A stretch of DNA of 53,675 bases from Candidatus Poribacteria bacterium (GCA_028824685.1 JAPPCZ010000070.1:1-53675); one strand, 5' to 3'. Positions 25,354 to 34,874 are shown, numbered from the stretch's first letter. Translations and numbers: made by a program. Notes: generated by a model from the sequence alone, not told the origin.

Positions 25354-26136
25354 ATGAGATATCTATCTATCCTATTCATTCTTATAGCACTTGTGGCCTC
25401 TTTTGCTCAGGCAGCAAATGAACCAGAGGATTCGCTCATTCTTTATATGTCTTTTGATACAGTTGATGGCAAAAACACAATTGACCATTCAAAGTATGAA
25501 AACCACGGTGAAATGATGGGCAATCCAGAACATGTTGATGGAAGATTCGGTAAAGCTCTAAAATTTAATGGAGTTTCTGAATTTGTTGAAATTCCTCACC
25601 ATGAATCACTTACTGTAGATCAGGATGTTACGGTCATGGCTTGGATTCATACTGAGAGACATACAGGACCTGATAACGCACGATGGCAAGGTATTATAGC
25701 TAAAGGCAATAACCCTCGTTCTTATAGTTTATGGACTGATGCGGACAATAAATGTTTACACCTCAGTGTAGGTCCACCGCAAGGTGGTGGCAGTGTCTGC
25801 AAAGGTGAAGTCAAACTAAACGAATGGCAACATGTTGTGGCACAAGTGAATAATGGAACGCACCGTTATTGGATTAATGGACAGAAGGTCGGTGAATTCG
25901 GCAACAAACCGAACCCTCCTGGATTAGAGGATATATCACCTGTTGTTATTGGAACTGCGGGCGGAGGTAATCAACGATATTTCCTCGGTATGATTGACGA
26001 AGTTCGCATCTGGAACCGTGCTCTTTCTGAAGAAGAGATTAATAAACTAATGGAGAAAGGGCATTTTGAGTTTTTCGCTGTTGACCCTCAACACAAATTA
26101 ACAACCACTTGGGGCAATCTGAAGATAAAATATTGA
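25354..26136 (+). CDS. Secreted LamG-domain protein, group 2
   Basis: 260 residues. Signal peptide ending ASFAQA, then a LamG jellyroll: DSLILYMSFDTVDGKNTIDHS, FGKALKFNG, VTVMAWIHTE, NEWQHVVAQVNNGTHRYWING, MIDEVRIWNRALSEEEI. A Cys pair (NKCLHLS, GSVCKG) probably forms a disulphide. The tail is VDPQHKLTTTWGNLK. It begins 6 bp after the CRTAC1-like gene with no visible ribosome binding site, so it may be translated by coupling. Confidence 0.9.
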   Translation: MRYLSILFILIALVASFAQAANEPEDSLILYMSFDTVDGKNTIDHSKYENHGEMMGNPEHVDGRFGKALKFNGVSEFVEIPHHESLTVDQDVTVMAWIHTERHTGPDNARWQGIIAKGNNPRSYSLWTDADNKCLHLSVGPPQGGGSVCKGEVKLNEWQHVVAQVNNGTHRYWINGQKVGEFGNKPNPPGLEDISPVVIGTAGGGNQRYFLGMIDEVRIWNRALSEEEINKLMEKGHFEFFAVDPQHKLTTTWGNLKIKY

Positions 26137-26232
26137 TAAGACAGACGGATATTTGGGTTTGTCCAAACGTAGTTTCAACTGTGTTAGAAAGAGACACTTA
26201 CAAACATATTTTATCTATATGAGGAAGAGAAT

Positions 26233-27006
26233 ATGAAATCTCTTTTGATAATGCTAACACTTTTGATGTTTGTAACCACTTTCGCGCATGCGGCAAATGA
26301 ACCAGAGGATTCACTCATTCTTTATATGTCTTTTGATACAGTTGATGGCAAAAACACAATTGACCATTCACTGTATGAAAACCATGGCGAACTAAAAGGC
26401 GCACCAAAACTGGTTGATGGTAAGTTCGGTAAAGCACTTGAACTGAACGGGACAAGCGACTGGGTTGAAATCCCACATCATGAAACACTCACCGTTGACA
26501 AAGATGTTACGGTCATGGCTTGGATTCATACAGAACGCCATGAAGGTCCCAACAACCAAAGGTGGCAGGGGATTATTGCTAAGAGCAATAATCCGCGTTC
26601 TTACAGTCTTTATACTGAAATTCCAAGTAAGTGTATGGCTTTCAGTGTCAACAGTGGTACGAGTGTTTGCACCGGGGAAGTCAAATTGAATACGTGGCAA
26701 CATGTTGTGGCACAAGTTGATGGTAACACACATCGCTATTGGCTGAACGGAAAAAAGGCAGGCGAATTTGGCGGTAGAAAACCTCCACCCGGCAAGGCTG
26801 ATACAGCAAATGTCATGATTGGAAGAACACACGAAGGGCAACGCGAGTTTTTAGGGATGATGGATGAAGTTCGGGTTTGGAATCGCGCCCTTAGTGAAGA
26901 AGAAGTTATTGAACAGATGGGGAAGGGATATTTTGAGTTTTTCGCTGTTGATCCTAAGCTGAAATTAACTACCACTTGGGGTAATTTGAAGGCACAACAG
27001 CGATAA
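26233..27006 (+). CDS. Secreted LamG-domain protein, group 2
   Basis: 257 residues; a close paralogue of the gene before it, with long identical stretches (PEDSLILYMSFDTVDGKN). Signal peptide ending TFAHA, LamG domain with VTVMAWIHTE, NTWQHVVAQVDGNTHRYWLNG, MMDEVRVWNRALSEEEV, cysteines in SKCMAFS and TSVCTG, and the tail VDPKLKLTTTWGNLKAQQR. GAGGAAG precedes the ATG. Ligand unknown. Confidence 0.9.
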   Translation: MKSLLIMLTLLMFVTTFAHAANEPEDSLILYMSFDTVDGKNTIDHSLYENHGELKGAPKLVDGKFGKALELNGTSDWVEIPHHETLTVDKDVTVMAWIHTERHEGPNNQRWQGIIAKSNNPRSYSLYTEIPSKCMAFSVNSGTSVCTGEVKLNTWQHVVAQVDGNTHRYWLNGKKAGEFGGRKPPPGKADTANVMIGRTHEGQREFLGMMDEVRVWNRALSEEEVIEQMGKGYFEFFAVDPKLKLTTTWGNLKAQQR

Positions 27007-27102
27007 AATGGACGGTCAGATTTGATTCGTCCCAAAGGGTTTCTGTTGAATTTTGTAACAGATGTCTGCGGAAACTCTTTAAATCTATATAAGGAGGAAA
27101 TA

Positions 27103-27876
27103 ATGAAAACTCTATTTATAATGTTAACAATTATAACGTTTGTGGCTTCTTTTGCACAGGCGGCAGGACCAGAGGATTCGCTTATCCTTTACATGTCTTT
27201 TGATACAGTGGATGGGAAAAACACAATTGACCATTCAATGTATGAAAACCACGGCGAAATGGCTGGTAATCCTAAACATGTTAACGGTAAATTCGGTAAA
27301 GCGCTCGAACTGAACGGGACAAGTGACTGGGTGACTGTGCCACATCATGAAACGCTTACCGTTGATAAGGATTTCACCGTTATGGCTTGGATTAATACGG
27401 AAAGACATATGGGGCCGAATAACGCGCGTTGGCAGGGTATCGTCGCTAAGAGCAACAATCCGCGTTCTTACAGTTTCTACACTGAATCACCGAGTGAATG
27501 TATGCATCTCAGTGTTAACGGGGGAGGAAGCGTTTGCCAAGATGGAAAAGTCGCATTAAATGAGTGGCAGCATGTTGTCGCGCAGTCGGAGGGTGGAACG
27601 CACCGGTATTGGATTAACGGAAAAAACGTTGGTGAATACGGAGGGAAACCAAATCCACCCGGCAAAGCTGATACCGCAAATGTCTTTATCGGGAGAACAC
27701 ATGAAGGAAATCGCCAATTCTTAGGATTGATTGACGAGGTCCGCATCTGGAACCGTGCTCTCAGTGAAGAAGAGGTTATTGAACAGATGGAGAAAGGGCA
27801 TATGGAACTCTTTCCTGTCGATCCACGTCAAAAATTGACAACAACGTGGGGAACCATAAAATCTGAAAAACGATAA
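27103..27876 (+). CDS. Secreted LamG-domain protein, group 2
   Basis: 257 residues from the ATG at 27103, chosen because AAGGAGG sits 8 bases upstream; the frame is open from 27022 but the extension has no signal-peptide character. Signal peptide ending ASFAQA, LamG domain with FTVMAWINTE, NEWQHVVAQSEGGTHRYWING, LIDEVRIWNRALSEEEV, cysteines in SECMHLS and GSVCQD, and the tail VDPRQKLTTTWGTIKSEKR. Third of four tandem rightward paralogues. Confidence 0.9.
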   Translation: MKTLFIMLTIITFVASFAQAAGPEDSLILYMSFDTVDGKNTIDHSMYENHGEMAGNPKHVNGKFGKALELNGTSDWVTVPHHETLTVDKDFTVMAWINTERHMGPNNARWQGIVAKSNNPRSYSFYTESPSECMHLSVNGGGSVCQDGKVALNEWQHVVAQSEGGTHRYWINGKNVGEYGGKPNPPGKADTANVFIGRTHEGNRQFLGLIDEVRIWNRALSEEEVIEQMEKGHMELFPVDPRQKLTTTWGTIKSEKR

Positions 27877-27881
27877 ATTCA

Positions 27882-27917
27882 ATTTATAGTGATATTGTTT
27901 ACAATATCACTATAAAT
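27882..27917. repeat. Perfect AT-rich hairpin between LamG genes
   Basis: ATTTATAGTGATATTGT (27882-27898) and its perfect reverse complement (27901-27917) are separated by TT: a 17-bp stem 6 bases after a stop codon. No U-tract follows, so it may be an mRNA 3'-end stabiliser or a small repeat rather than a terminator. Confidence 0.8.
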
Positions 27918-27969
27918 CTCAACTTAGTACACATCGGATTTTCCGATGTTAATTGGAGGAATAATAACT

Positions 27970-28740
27970 ATGAGGTTTTTGTTTGTTATATTAATTCTTA
28001 CTGCATTTGTAACATCTTTCGCTTTCGCAGCAGAAGAATCGGATGATTCGCTTATCCTCTATTTCTCTTTTGATGAATTAGATGGCGATATGACAATTGA
28101 CCATTCACAATACGAGAATGACGGGTCTATAAAAGGTGCCCCTCAATTGGTAGATGGTAAGTTTGGAAAAGCACTTAAATTTAACGGTACAGATGATTGG
28201 ATTGAAGTGCCACACGACCCCATTCTTACCGTTGAAACGAGTGTAACCGTAATGGCATGGATTAATGCTGAAAGGCACATGGGACCCAATAATCAACGTT
28301 GGCAAGGCATTGTTGCAAAAGGTAACAGCCCCCGTTCCTATAGTTTCTACACTGAATCACCGAGTGAATGTTTACACTTGAGTGCTGGTGGTGGTAGTGT
28401 CTGCACCGGAAAGATTGCACTCAATGAGTGGCAGCATGTTGTTGGGCAGGTAGATGATGGCACACACCGTTATTGGCTCAATGGTGAAATGGTCGGCGAA
28501 TTTGGTGGTAAAAATGCTTTACCTGGTGCTGCTGATACATCAGTTGTCTATGTGGGAACTACAGGTGAAGGTGCTAACCGAAGGTACCTCGGTCTGATTG
28601 ACGAGGTTCGTATCTGGAATCGTGCGCTCAGTGAAGAAGAAGTTATGATGGAAATGAAAATCGGGCACATGCCTGGTACAGCCGTTGACCCGCGTGAAAA
28701 ATTAGCTACAACGTGGAGTGCAATAAAATCCCATAGATAA
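27970..28740 (+). CDS. Secreted LamG-domain protein, group 2
   Basis: 256 residues; the most diverged of the four rightward paralogues. The start at 27970 follows GGAGG by 10 bases; the earlier in-frame ATG (27946) would place that ribosome binding site inside the gene. Signal peptide ending SFAFA, LamG domain with DDSLILYFSFDELDGD, VTVMAWINAE, NEWQHVVGQVDDGTHRYWLNG, LIDEVRIWNRALSEEEV, cysteines in SECLHLS and GSVCTG, and the tail VDPREKLATTWSAIKSHR. Confidence 0.9.
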   Translation: MRFLFVILILTAFVTSFAFAAEESDDSLILYFSFDELDGDMTIDHSQYENDGSIKGAPQLVDGKFGKALKFNGTDDWIEVPHDPILTVETSVTVMAWINAERHMGPNNQRWQGIVAKGNSPRSYSFYTESPSECLHLSAGGGSVCTGKIALNEWQHVVGQVDDGTHRYWLNGEMVGEFGGKNALPGAADTSVVYVGTTGEGANRRYLGLIDEVRIWNRALSEEEVMMEMKIGHMPGTAVDPREKLATTWSAIKSHR

Positions 28741-28770
28741 AGGGATAGAAGTTATAATTCAAGTATTTCT

Positions 28771-28801
28771 TGTAGGTGGGCTCGGTTTGGGTTCACCTAC
28801 A
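28771..28801. repeat. GTAGG/CCTAC-family hairpin after the LamG array
   Basis: TGTAGGTG (28771-28778) pairs with CACCTACA (28794-28801), an 8-bp stem with a 15-base loop. It lies 30 bp after the last LamG stop codon and may also act as an mRNA 3' end. Confidence 0.7.
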
Positions 28802-28874
28802 TTCTTTCAATAGAAACATGAATTGAGTCGAAAGACAGCTCTCTTATAGATAGATAAAGGAGAATATAGACAAC

Positions 28875-29276
28875 GTGAATGGAAGATTTATATCGTCTGC
28901 AGAAGTCGAAAGAGATCATTTAGATTGGGGAACGGTCGGATGGCTCAGTCGTCCAGAAACCACAGGCGCGAAAGATATAGTCGCAATGGAAGTTAGCCTC
29001 TCACCCGGATACGGGCATGATTTTCATAAACATCCCGACCAGGAAGAGGTTATTTACGTGATAGAAGGCAGCGTGGAACAGTGGCTTGAAGATAAGAAGC
29101 AAACGCTAAACGCAGGTGATTCTGTGTTCATCGCAGCGGATATTGTTCATGCATCTTTTAATGTTTCAGATCAACCTGCAAAGTTGTTTGTTACGTTAAG
29201 TCCGAGCAAAGGAGAAGAAGGATACCAACTCATTGATGTTTTTGACGAAGCACCGTGGAATACCCTTCGCTCATAA
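28875..29276 (+). CDS. Small single-domain cupin
   Basis: 133 residues with a GTG start; AGGAGA lies a little over ten bases upstream. The cupin motifs are clear: GYGHDFHKHPDQEEVIYVIEG (in part; His/His/Glu metal ligands) and GDSVFIAADIVHASFN (second histidine). Likely a metal-binding cupin. The substrate or role cannot be assigned. It stands alone between the LamG array and the methyltransferases. Confidence 0.85.
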   Translation: MNGRFISSAEVERDHLDWGTVGWLSRPETTGAKDIVAMEVSLSPGYGHDFHKHPDQEEVIYVIEGSVEQWLEDKKQTLNAGDSVFIAADIVHASFNVSDQPAKLFVTLSPSKGEEGYQLIDVFDEAPWNTLRS

Positions 29277-29374
29277 TTGAAACTAATTAGGTTTCTCTCA
29301 TATCCTCTCACTTTTTCTTGTTATTCTGTACCCAAACGGATATAATTTATTAAGCCTTTTGGAAGTTAGACAAT

Positions 29375-30205
29375 ATGCTGGAAACGCCGGTATCTGAAAC
29401 ACCATTACAACTCCGTCAGCGGATGCGCGAGTTCTACGAGACATCGGAAACCTATAAAGTTCTCTTAGCAGCACACGACGAGGCTTATCTACGACACTAC
29501 GTAGAGTTAGTAATACGTTGTGCCCCGGCAGACGCTAAAATCCTGGACCTTGGGTGCGGGAACGGTATTTCGTCTCGGTTGCTAAATCAGGCGGATTATG
29601 ATGTCGTTGGAACCGACATCTCGCCGCTTTTTCTAAAAGAAGCAAGGAATTGGGAAAATCAGAAACTACGATACCAAGTGTGCGACGTTTTGGAACTACC
29701 GTTTGATAATGATTCCTTTGATGTTCTCTGTTCAAACGAGTTGATAGAACATCTGCCTGACGTGGAGACAGCATTGAAGGAGATGATTCGGGTTGTCCGC
29801 AATGGTGGTAAAGTTGTGCTTTCCGGACCAAATCTCTGTTCGCCCTTAACACCATTCTTTGATTGGGTTCGTCTGATGTGCGGTAAACCGGGCAGACCTG
29901 TTTGGGGAGAAACAAAGCAGCAAGCATGGCAGCAGTTTAAGCGAAACTGTGGACTCTATATAAAAAAACGTTTTTTAACAAAAACACCACACTTTATCTA
30001 TCGTGATCCGGATTTACAAGTAGATGCTATCGGTGGTGATGCCGACAGTGCGTATTACGCAAACCCGATTGATCTTGCACAATTTTTCAAAATTAATGGG
30101 TTCAGCATCGTCAAAAAAGCAGTCGGTTTTGGCATAAAGGGGAGAATTATTGCGAACATGTTTCCGTATTTGAGTCCCTACATTACTATGGTTGTCCAAA
30201 AATGA
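29375..30205 (+). CDS. SAM-dependent methyltransferase, class I
   Basis: 276 residues. SAM-binding motif I is ILDLGCGNGISSRLL (about residues 55-70), followed by VVGTDISPLFLKEA, CDVLELPFDNDSFDVLCSNE (motif II/III region) and EMIRVVRNGGKVVLSGP. UbiE/Methyltransf_11 type. Its stop overlaps the start of the next gene (ATGA), so the two are coupled. The acceptor is unknown; a lipid, glycan or quinone are all possible. Confidence 0.88.
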   Translation: MLETPVSETPLQLRQRMREFYETSETYKVLLAAHDEAYLRHYVELVIRCAPADAKILDLGCGNGISSRLLNQADYDVVGTDISPLFLKEARNWENQKLRYQVCDVLELPFDNDSFDVLCSNELIEHLPDVETALKEMIRVVRNGGKVVLSGPNLCSPLTPFFDWVRLMCGKPGRPVWGETKQQAWQQFKRNCGLYIKKRFLTKTPHFIYRDPDLQVDAIGGDADSAYYANPIDLAQFFKINGFSIVKKAVGFGIKGRIIANMFPYLSPYITMVVQK

Positions 30206-31035
30206 ACATTCGTGCGAACGATTTTGTTTTAGAAATTGGAAGTGGACATAATCCCAATATACGCTCGGATGTTTTATGTGATAAATTCATAGATGATGAC
30301 GAACAGCGCGGCGGTATGATTGTCACTGATCGTCCGATGATAGAAGCGGATGGACAGTTTTTACCCTTCGCAGACGGTGCATTTGACTATGTGATCTGTT
30401 TGCATGTTTTGGAACACGTTGAAGACCCTCATTTACTACTCTCCGAAATGATGCGTGTGTCATCCAGAGGTTATATTGAAACACCCTCCGAAATTGGAGA
30501 ACGTATCTACGGATGGCATTACCACAACTGGATTGTTAACCGAATTGATGATCGTTTGGTGCTACAAAAGAATGAGAAGAGAGCCGAATTTGGTCAGCTT
30601 TTCCACACGTTGGCTGCAGGAGATAAGTACTGGAGAAAGTTTCATATTACGCACCACAATCTTTTCCTTGTCCAGTATGAATGGGAAGATAAGATTGATT
30701 ACGAGATATTGGACCAGCCAGAGTCACCTCTGGACTTGAAATCTCCAAAAACTATTGAAGAACTTTTAACACATACTCATTCAAAGCATATCCACGATGA
30801 GTTTTTACTAACACTAAAAAGTGCAGTACCGCGTAGTATTGTTTCGCGTGCAAAATCTATTTTAGCAAAAAGCAGAAGCCGCCAAACCAAACCATTAAAG
30901 GAGATTCTCGTCTGTCCGCTGTGTAAAGGCGAGATTACATGGGAAGAACAAAATCTCTACTGTACATTTTGCGAGCAATCTTATCCGATTATTGATGGAA
31001 TTCCGAGATTAACCGTAACACCATTTGCAGAATAA
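30202..31035 (+). CDS. Methyltransferase with C-terminal Trm112-like zinc ribbon
   Basis: 277 residues. The N-terminal half is a SAM methyltransferase: VLEIGSGHNP, PFADGAFDYVICLHVLEHVED (in part), MMRVSSRGYIETPSE. The last 45 residues form a Trm112-like domain with two CxxC knuckles (LVCPLCKG and LYCTFCEQ) followed by YPIIDGIPRL. This domain is usually a separate activator of methyltransferases, so here it is fused. The ATGA overlap with the previous methyltransferase suggests the two act in one pathway. Substrate unknown. Confidence 0.85.
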   Translation: MNIRANDFVLEIGSGHNPNIRSDVLCDKFIDDDEQRGGMIVTDRPMIEADGQFLPFADGAFDYVICLHVLEHVEDPHLLLSEMMRVSSRGYIETPSEIGERIYGWHYHNWIVNRIDDRLVLQKNEKRAEFGQLFHTLAAGDKYWRKFHITHHNLFLVQYEWEDKIDYEILDQPESPLDLKSPKTIEELLTHTHSKHIHDEFLLTLKSAVPRSIVSRAKSILAKSRSRQTKPLKEILVCPLCKGEITWEEQNLYCTFCEQSYPIIDGIPRLTVTPFAE

Positions 31036-31070
31036 TTACAATTGATTTGCAATTAACAATACACTTTGAT

Positions 31071-31118
31071 CGGCGCGTTTGCAAAGCGCGTCTACCCAAC
31101 TCTGAGATACCTATCTCA
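31071..31118. repeat. Intergenic palindromes before trxB
   Basis: CGGCGCGTTTGCAAAGCGCGTC (31071-31092, in two halves) with TCTACCC after it resembles the GTAGG/CCTAC family. TGAGATA/TATCTCA (31103-31118) is a 7-bp stem with a CC loop, close to AACCTATCTCA elements near 9299, 17219 and 18247. Confidence 0.5.
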
Positions 31119-31135
31119 AAGCAATTGAATATACA

Positions 31136-32098
31136 ATGAATACAAATACAAACAATATTGAAAATAGAAACATAATTATTATAGGTGGTGGCACTGCCGG
31201 CTTTGCCGCAGGTGTTTACACTTCTCGTGCAATGCTGGAACCAGTCCTAATTACGGGTGATGCGCTTGGCGGGCAACTTTCGTTAACACTTGACCTTGAG
31301 AACTACCCCGGGTTTTTCGGCAACGAAGCATCAGTCTTCATTCAAGGCATGCAGGAACAAGCGGAGCGGTTCGGCACTGAGGTTAAATTTGACACAGTAA
31401 CAGCGGTTGATTTCGCGAAACACCCGTTTGTCGTCAATACTTATGAAAAAGAATATCACGCGAAATCTGTAATTATCTGCACTGGTGCATCACCACGCAC
31501 ACTTGACATTCCCGGTGAAGAAGGGTATGGTGGACGCGGTGTCTCTTACTGTGCAACGTGTGACGGATTTTTCTTTCAAGATCAACGCCTCATCGTTGTT
31601 GGCGGTGGGGATGCGGCATTGGAAGAAGGTATTTTCTTAACCAAATATGCTTCTGAGGTTTATGTTGTTCATCGCCGAGATCAACTTCGTGCAAGTCAGA
31701 TTATGCAGGAACGCGCATTCAAAAACGATAAAATCAAGTTCATTTGGGACACCGTCGTTGAAGAAATTTGCGGAGATGATGAAAAAGTTACCGGTGCCAA
31801 ACTCAAAAATGTCAAAACGAATGATACTGAACTTTTCCCGATTGACGGTGTGTTTATCTTTATAGGACATATTCCGAACACAGAACTGTTCACAGATGTC
31901 ATAAATATGGACGAACAAGGATATATCATTGTGGACGAGATGCAACGCACTAACATAGATGGTGTTTTTGCCGCGGGTGATGTGCATGACCACGTATTCC
32001 GTCAAGCGATTACGGCGGCGGGTGCGGGCGCAGCGGCAGCTATTGCCTCAGAAAAATTCATCGCTGAATTAGAGAACCGCGCATATCCAGGGAATTGA
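31136..32098 (+). CDS. trxB: Thioredoxin-disulphide reductase
   Basis: 320 residues; a flavoprotein that transfers electrons from NADPH to thioredoxin in the cytoplasm. The FAD motif GGGTAGFAAG (17-26), redox-active Cys139-Ala-Thr-Cys142 (SYCATCDGFFF), NADPH motif VGGGDAALEEG (155-165) and C-terminal GVFAAGDVHD are all present. Length is normal. No clear ribosome binding site is seen before the ATG, and the first ten residues are Asn/Thr-rich, so the start could be slightly downstream. Confidence 0.94.
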   Translation: MNTNTNNIENRNIIIIGGGTAGFAAGVYTSRAMLEPVLITGDALGGQLSLTLDLENYPGFFGNEASVFIQGMQEQAERFGTEVKFDTVTAVDFAKHPFVVNTYEKEYHAKSVIICTGASPRTLDIPGEEGYGGRGVSYCATCDGFFFQDQRLIVVGGGDAALEEGIFLTKYASEVYVVHRRDQLRASQIMQERAFKNDKIKFIWDTVVEEICGDDEKVTGAKLKNVKTNDTELFPIDGVFIFIGHIPNTELFTDVINMDEQGYIIVDEMQRTNIDGVFAAGDVHDHVFRQAITAAGAGAAAAIASEKFIAELENRAYPGN

Positions 32099-32163
32099 TC
32101 CACTGAATAGATGAACTGTAAAGAAGGTTGATATTCATCGGTAGATAAAAGTACAATATTGAT

Positions 32164-33105
32164 ATGATCTACGTAAGAGAGCAGCCCGATCCAGACTTTG
32201 CGTCACTGCCGCACGGTAGATACGATATTGTAACCAAAGATACGTTGCAGAAATTTCCTGAAGACATCTTGAAAACAGTCTTGGAACGTGCTGATTTTGA
32301 GTTTATAGAATTTGTGGATGGCGAATTCACGACCATTGAAATCCGCCGGATAGATAGTCTCATAAAGGTGCAACTCGGTAATGAATTGGTTTTGGTGCAC
32401 ATTGAGTTTCAGGTAGGCGACAGCACTAATCCTGAAATGGTGCGCCGTAATGTAGGTTATATCGGTAGATGTTACGAAAAATACGGTTTGCCAATCCTCT
32501 CTCACGTTATCTATCTTCGTCCTGATGCGGGTCGTAATGATCCAGGGGGTTATAAGCAAGACGTACCGAACCATCGGTTCATCGTTGAGTACAAAGTAAT
32601 TCGCTTGATTCAACTTGATGGACAATCTGTTTTTGATGAACAAAATGCTGGACTTATGCCATTCGCGCCGCTGATGCAACCACCGGCTGGCATGGAGAAA
32701 CTCCAATGGGCAATTCAATGTAACGAAAGAACAAAAACGCTTTCACTGCCCACAGATATTCGGAGCAATCTTCTCGTATCACAGTGGGTCATGAGTGGGC
32801 TAATTCATCCTCACCAAGCAATTGATGGTTTTCTATCGGAGGAAGTTATGCAAGAATCTTCAGTATATCAACATCTCGTAGAGACAGCGGAAGCAAGTTA
32901 TCAACGAGAAGCAAGACAAGATGCAATCAGATATCTCTTTGCGGTACTTGAGTTTCGGTTTGATGGGTTTGCAGTTCAAGCCCTTAGACCCGTATTAGAA
33001 AACATCCAGGATCTTGAGCGACTTCAAGAACTGCATAACGAAGCTTTACATGTAGAAAACTTCGAGGCGTTCACCCACATTTTGAGCATGAACGGCAATG
33101 AGTAA
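32164..33105 (+). CDS. Rpn/YhgA-like PD-(D/E)XK nuclease
   Basis: 313 residues. The N-terminal region matches Rpn family recombination-promoting nuclease/putative transposase proteins: HGRYDIVTKDTLQKFPEDIL, then the catalytic pattern Asp64 (RRIDSLIKV) and Glu81-x-Gln83 (LVHIEFQ) of a PD-(D/E)XK core. The C-terminal half is helical. Family members promote DNA cleavage and horizontal transfer, often in many paralogues per genome. It is the only transposase-related gene in the window, but it has no terminal repeats around it. Confidence 0.82.
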   Translation: MIYVREQPDPDFASLPHGRYDIVTKDTLQKFPEDILKTVLERADFEFIEFVDGEFTTIEIRRIDSLIKVQLGNELVLVHIEFQVGDSTNPEMVRRNVGYIGRCYEKYGLPILSHVIYLRPDAGRNDPGGYKQDVPNHRFIVEYKVIRLIQLDGQSVFDEQNAGLMPFAPLMQPPAGMEKLQWAIQCNERTKTLSLPTDIRSNLLVSQWVMSGLIHPHQAIDGFLSEEVMQESSVYQHLVETAEASYQREARQDAIRYLFAVLEFRFDGFAVQALRPVLENIQDLERLQELHNEALHVENFEAFTHILSMNGNE

Positions 33106-33217
33106 TAGATTAGAAAACTTTGGCCGCTGTTGAAGTAATGGTTCAATCGTTCTGTGCATCGATGAATTGGAGAACCGATCTTTTCCGGGAAATTAGTTTC
33201 ACTGGACACAATAATTT

Positions 33218-34855
33218 ATGCAAAATCACAAAAATCAACGTCTTGCCCTCGGCTTAGACTCAAGCACACAGAGTTTATCGGCAATCGTCATCAATATAGA
33301 CACGGCAGAGAAGTGTTTTGAACACGCAATTGACTATCGTGCAGATGAGCGGACCAACTGCTTCGGTATTGGAGAGGACTATATTTTACCACCGAAGTCT
33401 GAAGGTGAAGCAGAACAACCTCCATTGATGTATCTTGCTTCACTCAATGCAATGTTTGCTGACATGCGCGAGGCAGGTGTTGCGTTAGAGAATATCGTTG
33501 CTATCAATACATCAGGGCAACAACACGGACATGTCTATTTGAACCGAAACGCTGCGATTATATTCTCCAACCTACAAAAACCAGAAGGTAGTAGATTAGA
33601 TTTAAACACGCTTTTAGCAGGTGTCTTCTCGTATTCCAGTGCACCGATATGGATGACTGCCAATACCGTCGCGCAGACAAATCATGTGCGAGAAGCAGTC
33701 GGCGGAAAAGCACAGATGATTGAACGTTCTGGCTCGGATGCGCCACTACGGTTCACAGGCGGAGTGATCCGTCGCGTTGCTGAACAATCATCACGTGCCT
33801 ATGAGGCGACAGAAAAAATCCAACTTATCAGCAGTTTTATCCCCGCAGTGCTGTCGGCAAATCCGTTAGTGCCGATTGATATTGGTAATGGATGCGGTAT
33901 GTCGCTTATGAACTACCGGAATAAGGTGTGGGATGCTGAACTGATAGAAGCAACAGCGGATGGTTTGCCCGGAGGTTCGGAAGCATTGTTGGGTAAATTG
34001 CCAGAACTCGCTCCACCGGATTCCGTTGTGGGAAATATCGCTACATATTTTGTAGAAAGGCATGGGTTTTCTGAAGAATGTTCTATCATAGCAGGATCAG
34101 GTGATAACCCGCAGGCGAAAGTTCCAGTTGCAGGAGACCTTCTGAGTCTTGGCACCAGTTTCGTCAATATGGTATCAACTGATGGAGATACGCTTGATCC
34201 AGAAGGTTTTGCAAACGCTATGTATGATGGTATTGGACGGCCGTTTATGTTCGGGTGCCGCACCAATGGTGCTATGGTATGGGATGCAGTTAGAAATCAC
34301 TATGGACTCGCGAAAGAGGAATATGAACCGGCGGAAGCAGCTTTGCAAGACGTTTCACCCGGACAACTCATGACATTTTGGCAACCAAGAGCGGAATCTT
34401 TTCCTGTTTCTGACGCCTTTGACTTTGTACGCTTAGCAGAATCGGAAACTCCAAATTTAGCGAAGGATTATACAGGTATAATTGAGACAAGTCTTGCAGC
34501 TGTTTATGTTTATTCTAAAGTCTTTACAAAACCATCGCAAGACCCTTTATATGTTACAGGGGGCGCGACCGGGAGTCCGCAAATTATGCGGCGCGTCGCA
34601 GGAATTTGGAACAGACCTGTCGTCCCCGTAGAAAAAGGTGGGGCTGCGCTCGGTGCTGCTGTTGCTGGTGTAAACGCATATTGTAGCCATGTAGGTGGGT
34701 CTTTTGACGTGGAGGCGTTTAGTGCTGCAGTCCTAAAACGCGGCGAACTTATTCGACCCAATCCGACTGATGTAGAAGCGTATCACGGGAAAGGAAACTA
34801 TCTCCAACGATTCCGCCAGACCTATGAAGAAATTATGAAGGACGCTTTAGAATAA
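33218..34855 (+). CDS. FGGY-family carbohydrate kinase (xylulokinase-like)
   Basis: 545 residues; phosphorylates a sugar or polyol with ATP. The N-terminal phosphate loop is LALGLDSSTQSLSAIV (about 8-23). NTSGQQHGHVYLN is the substrate-site segment typical of xylulokinases, DIGNGCGMSLMNY and GSGDNPQAKVP follow, and the C-terminal ATPase part has LYVTGGATGSPQIMRR and GAALGAAVAG. Slightly longer than bacterial XylB (about 480-500). Xylulose is the likeliest substrate but is not proven. A 20-bp gap separates it from moaC. Confidence 0.88.
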   Translation: MQNHKNQRLALGLDSSTQSLSAIVINIDTAEKCFEHAIDYRADERTNCFGIGEDYILPPKSEGEAEQPPLMYLASLNAMFADMREAGVALENIVAINTSGQQHGHVYLNRNAAIIFSNLQKPEGSRLDLNTLLAGVFSYSSAPIWMTANTVAQTNHVREAVGGKAQMIERSGSDAPLRFTGGVIRRVAEQSSRAYEATEKIQLISSFIPAVLSANPLVPIDIGNGCGMSLMNYRNKVWDAELIEATADGLPGGSEALLGKLPELAPPDSVVGNIATYFVERHGFSEECSIIAGSGDNPQAKVPVAGDLLSLGTSFVNMVSTDGDTLDPEGFANAMYDGIGRPFMFGCRTNGAMVWDAVRNHYGLAKEEYEPAEAALQDVSPGQLMTFWQPRAESFPVSDAFDFVRLAESETPNLAKDYTGIIETSLAAVYVYSKVFTKPSQDPLYVTGGATGSPQIMRRVAGIWNRPVVPVEKGGAALGAAVAGVNAYCSHVGGSFDVEAFSAAVLKRGELIRPNPTDVEAYHGKGNYLQRFRQTYEEIMKDALE

Positions 34856-34874
34856 GCAAGCAGTCAGTTGAACG

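Noticed and set aside
32164..33105. Insertion sequence around the Rpn-type gene
   Set aside because: No terminal inverted repeats or target duplications were found beside it.
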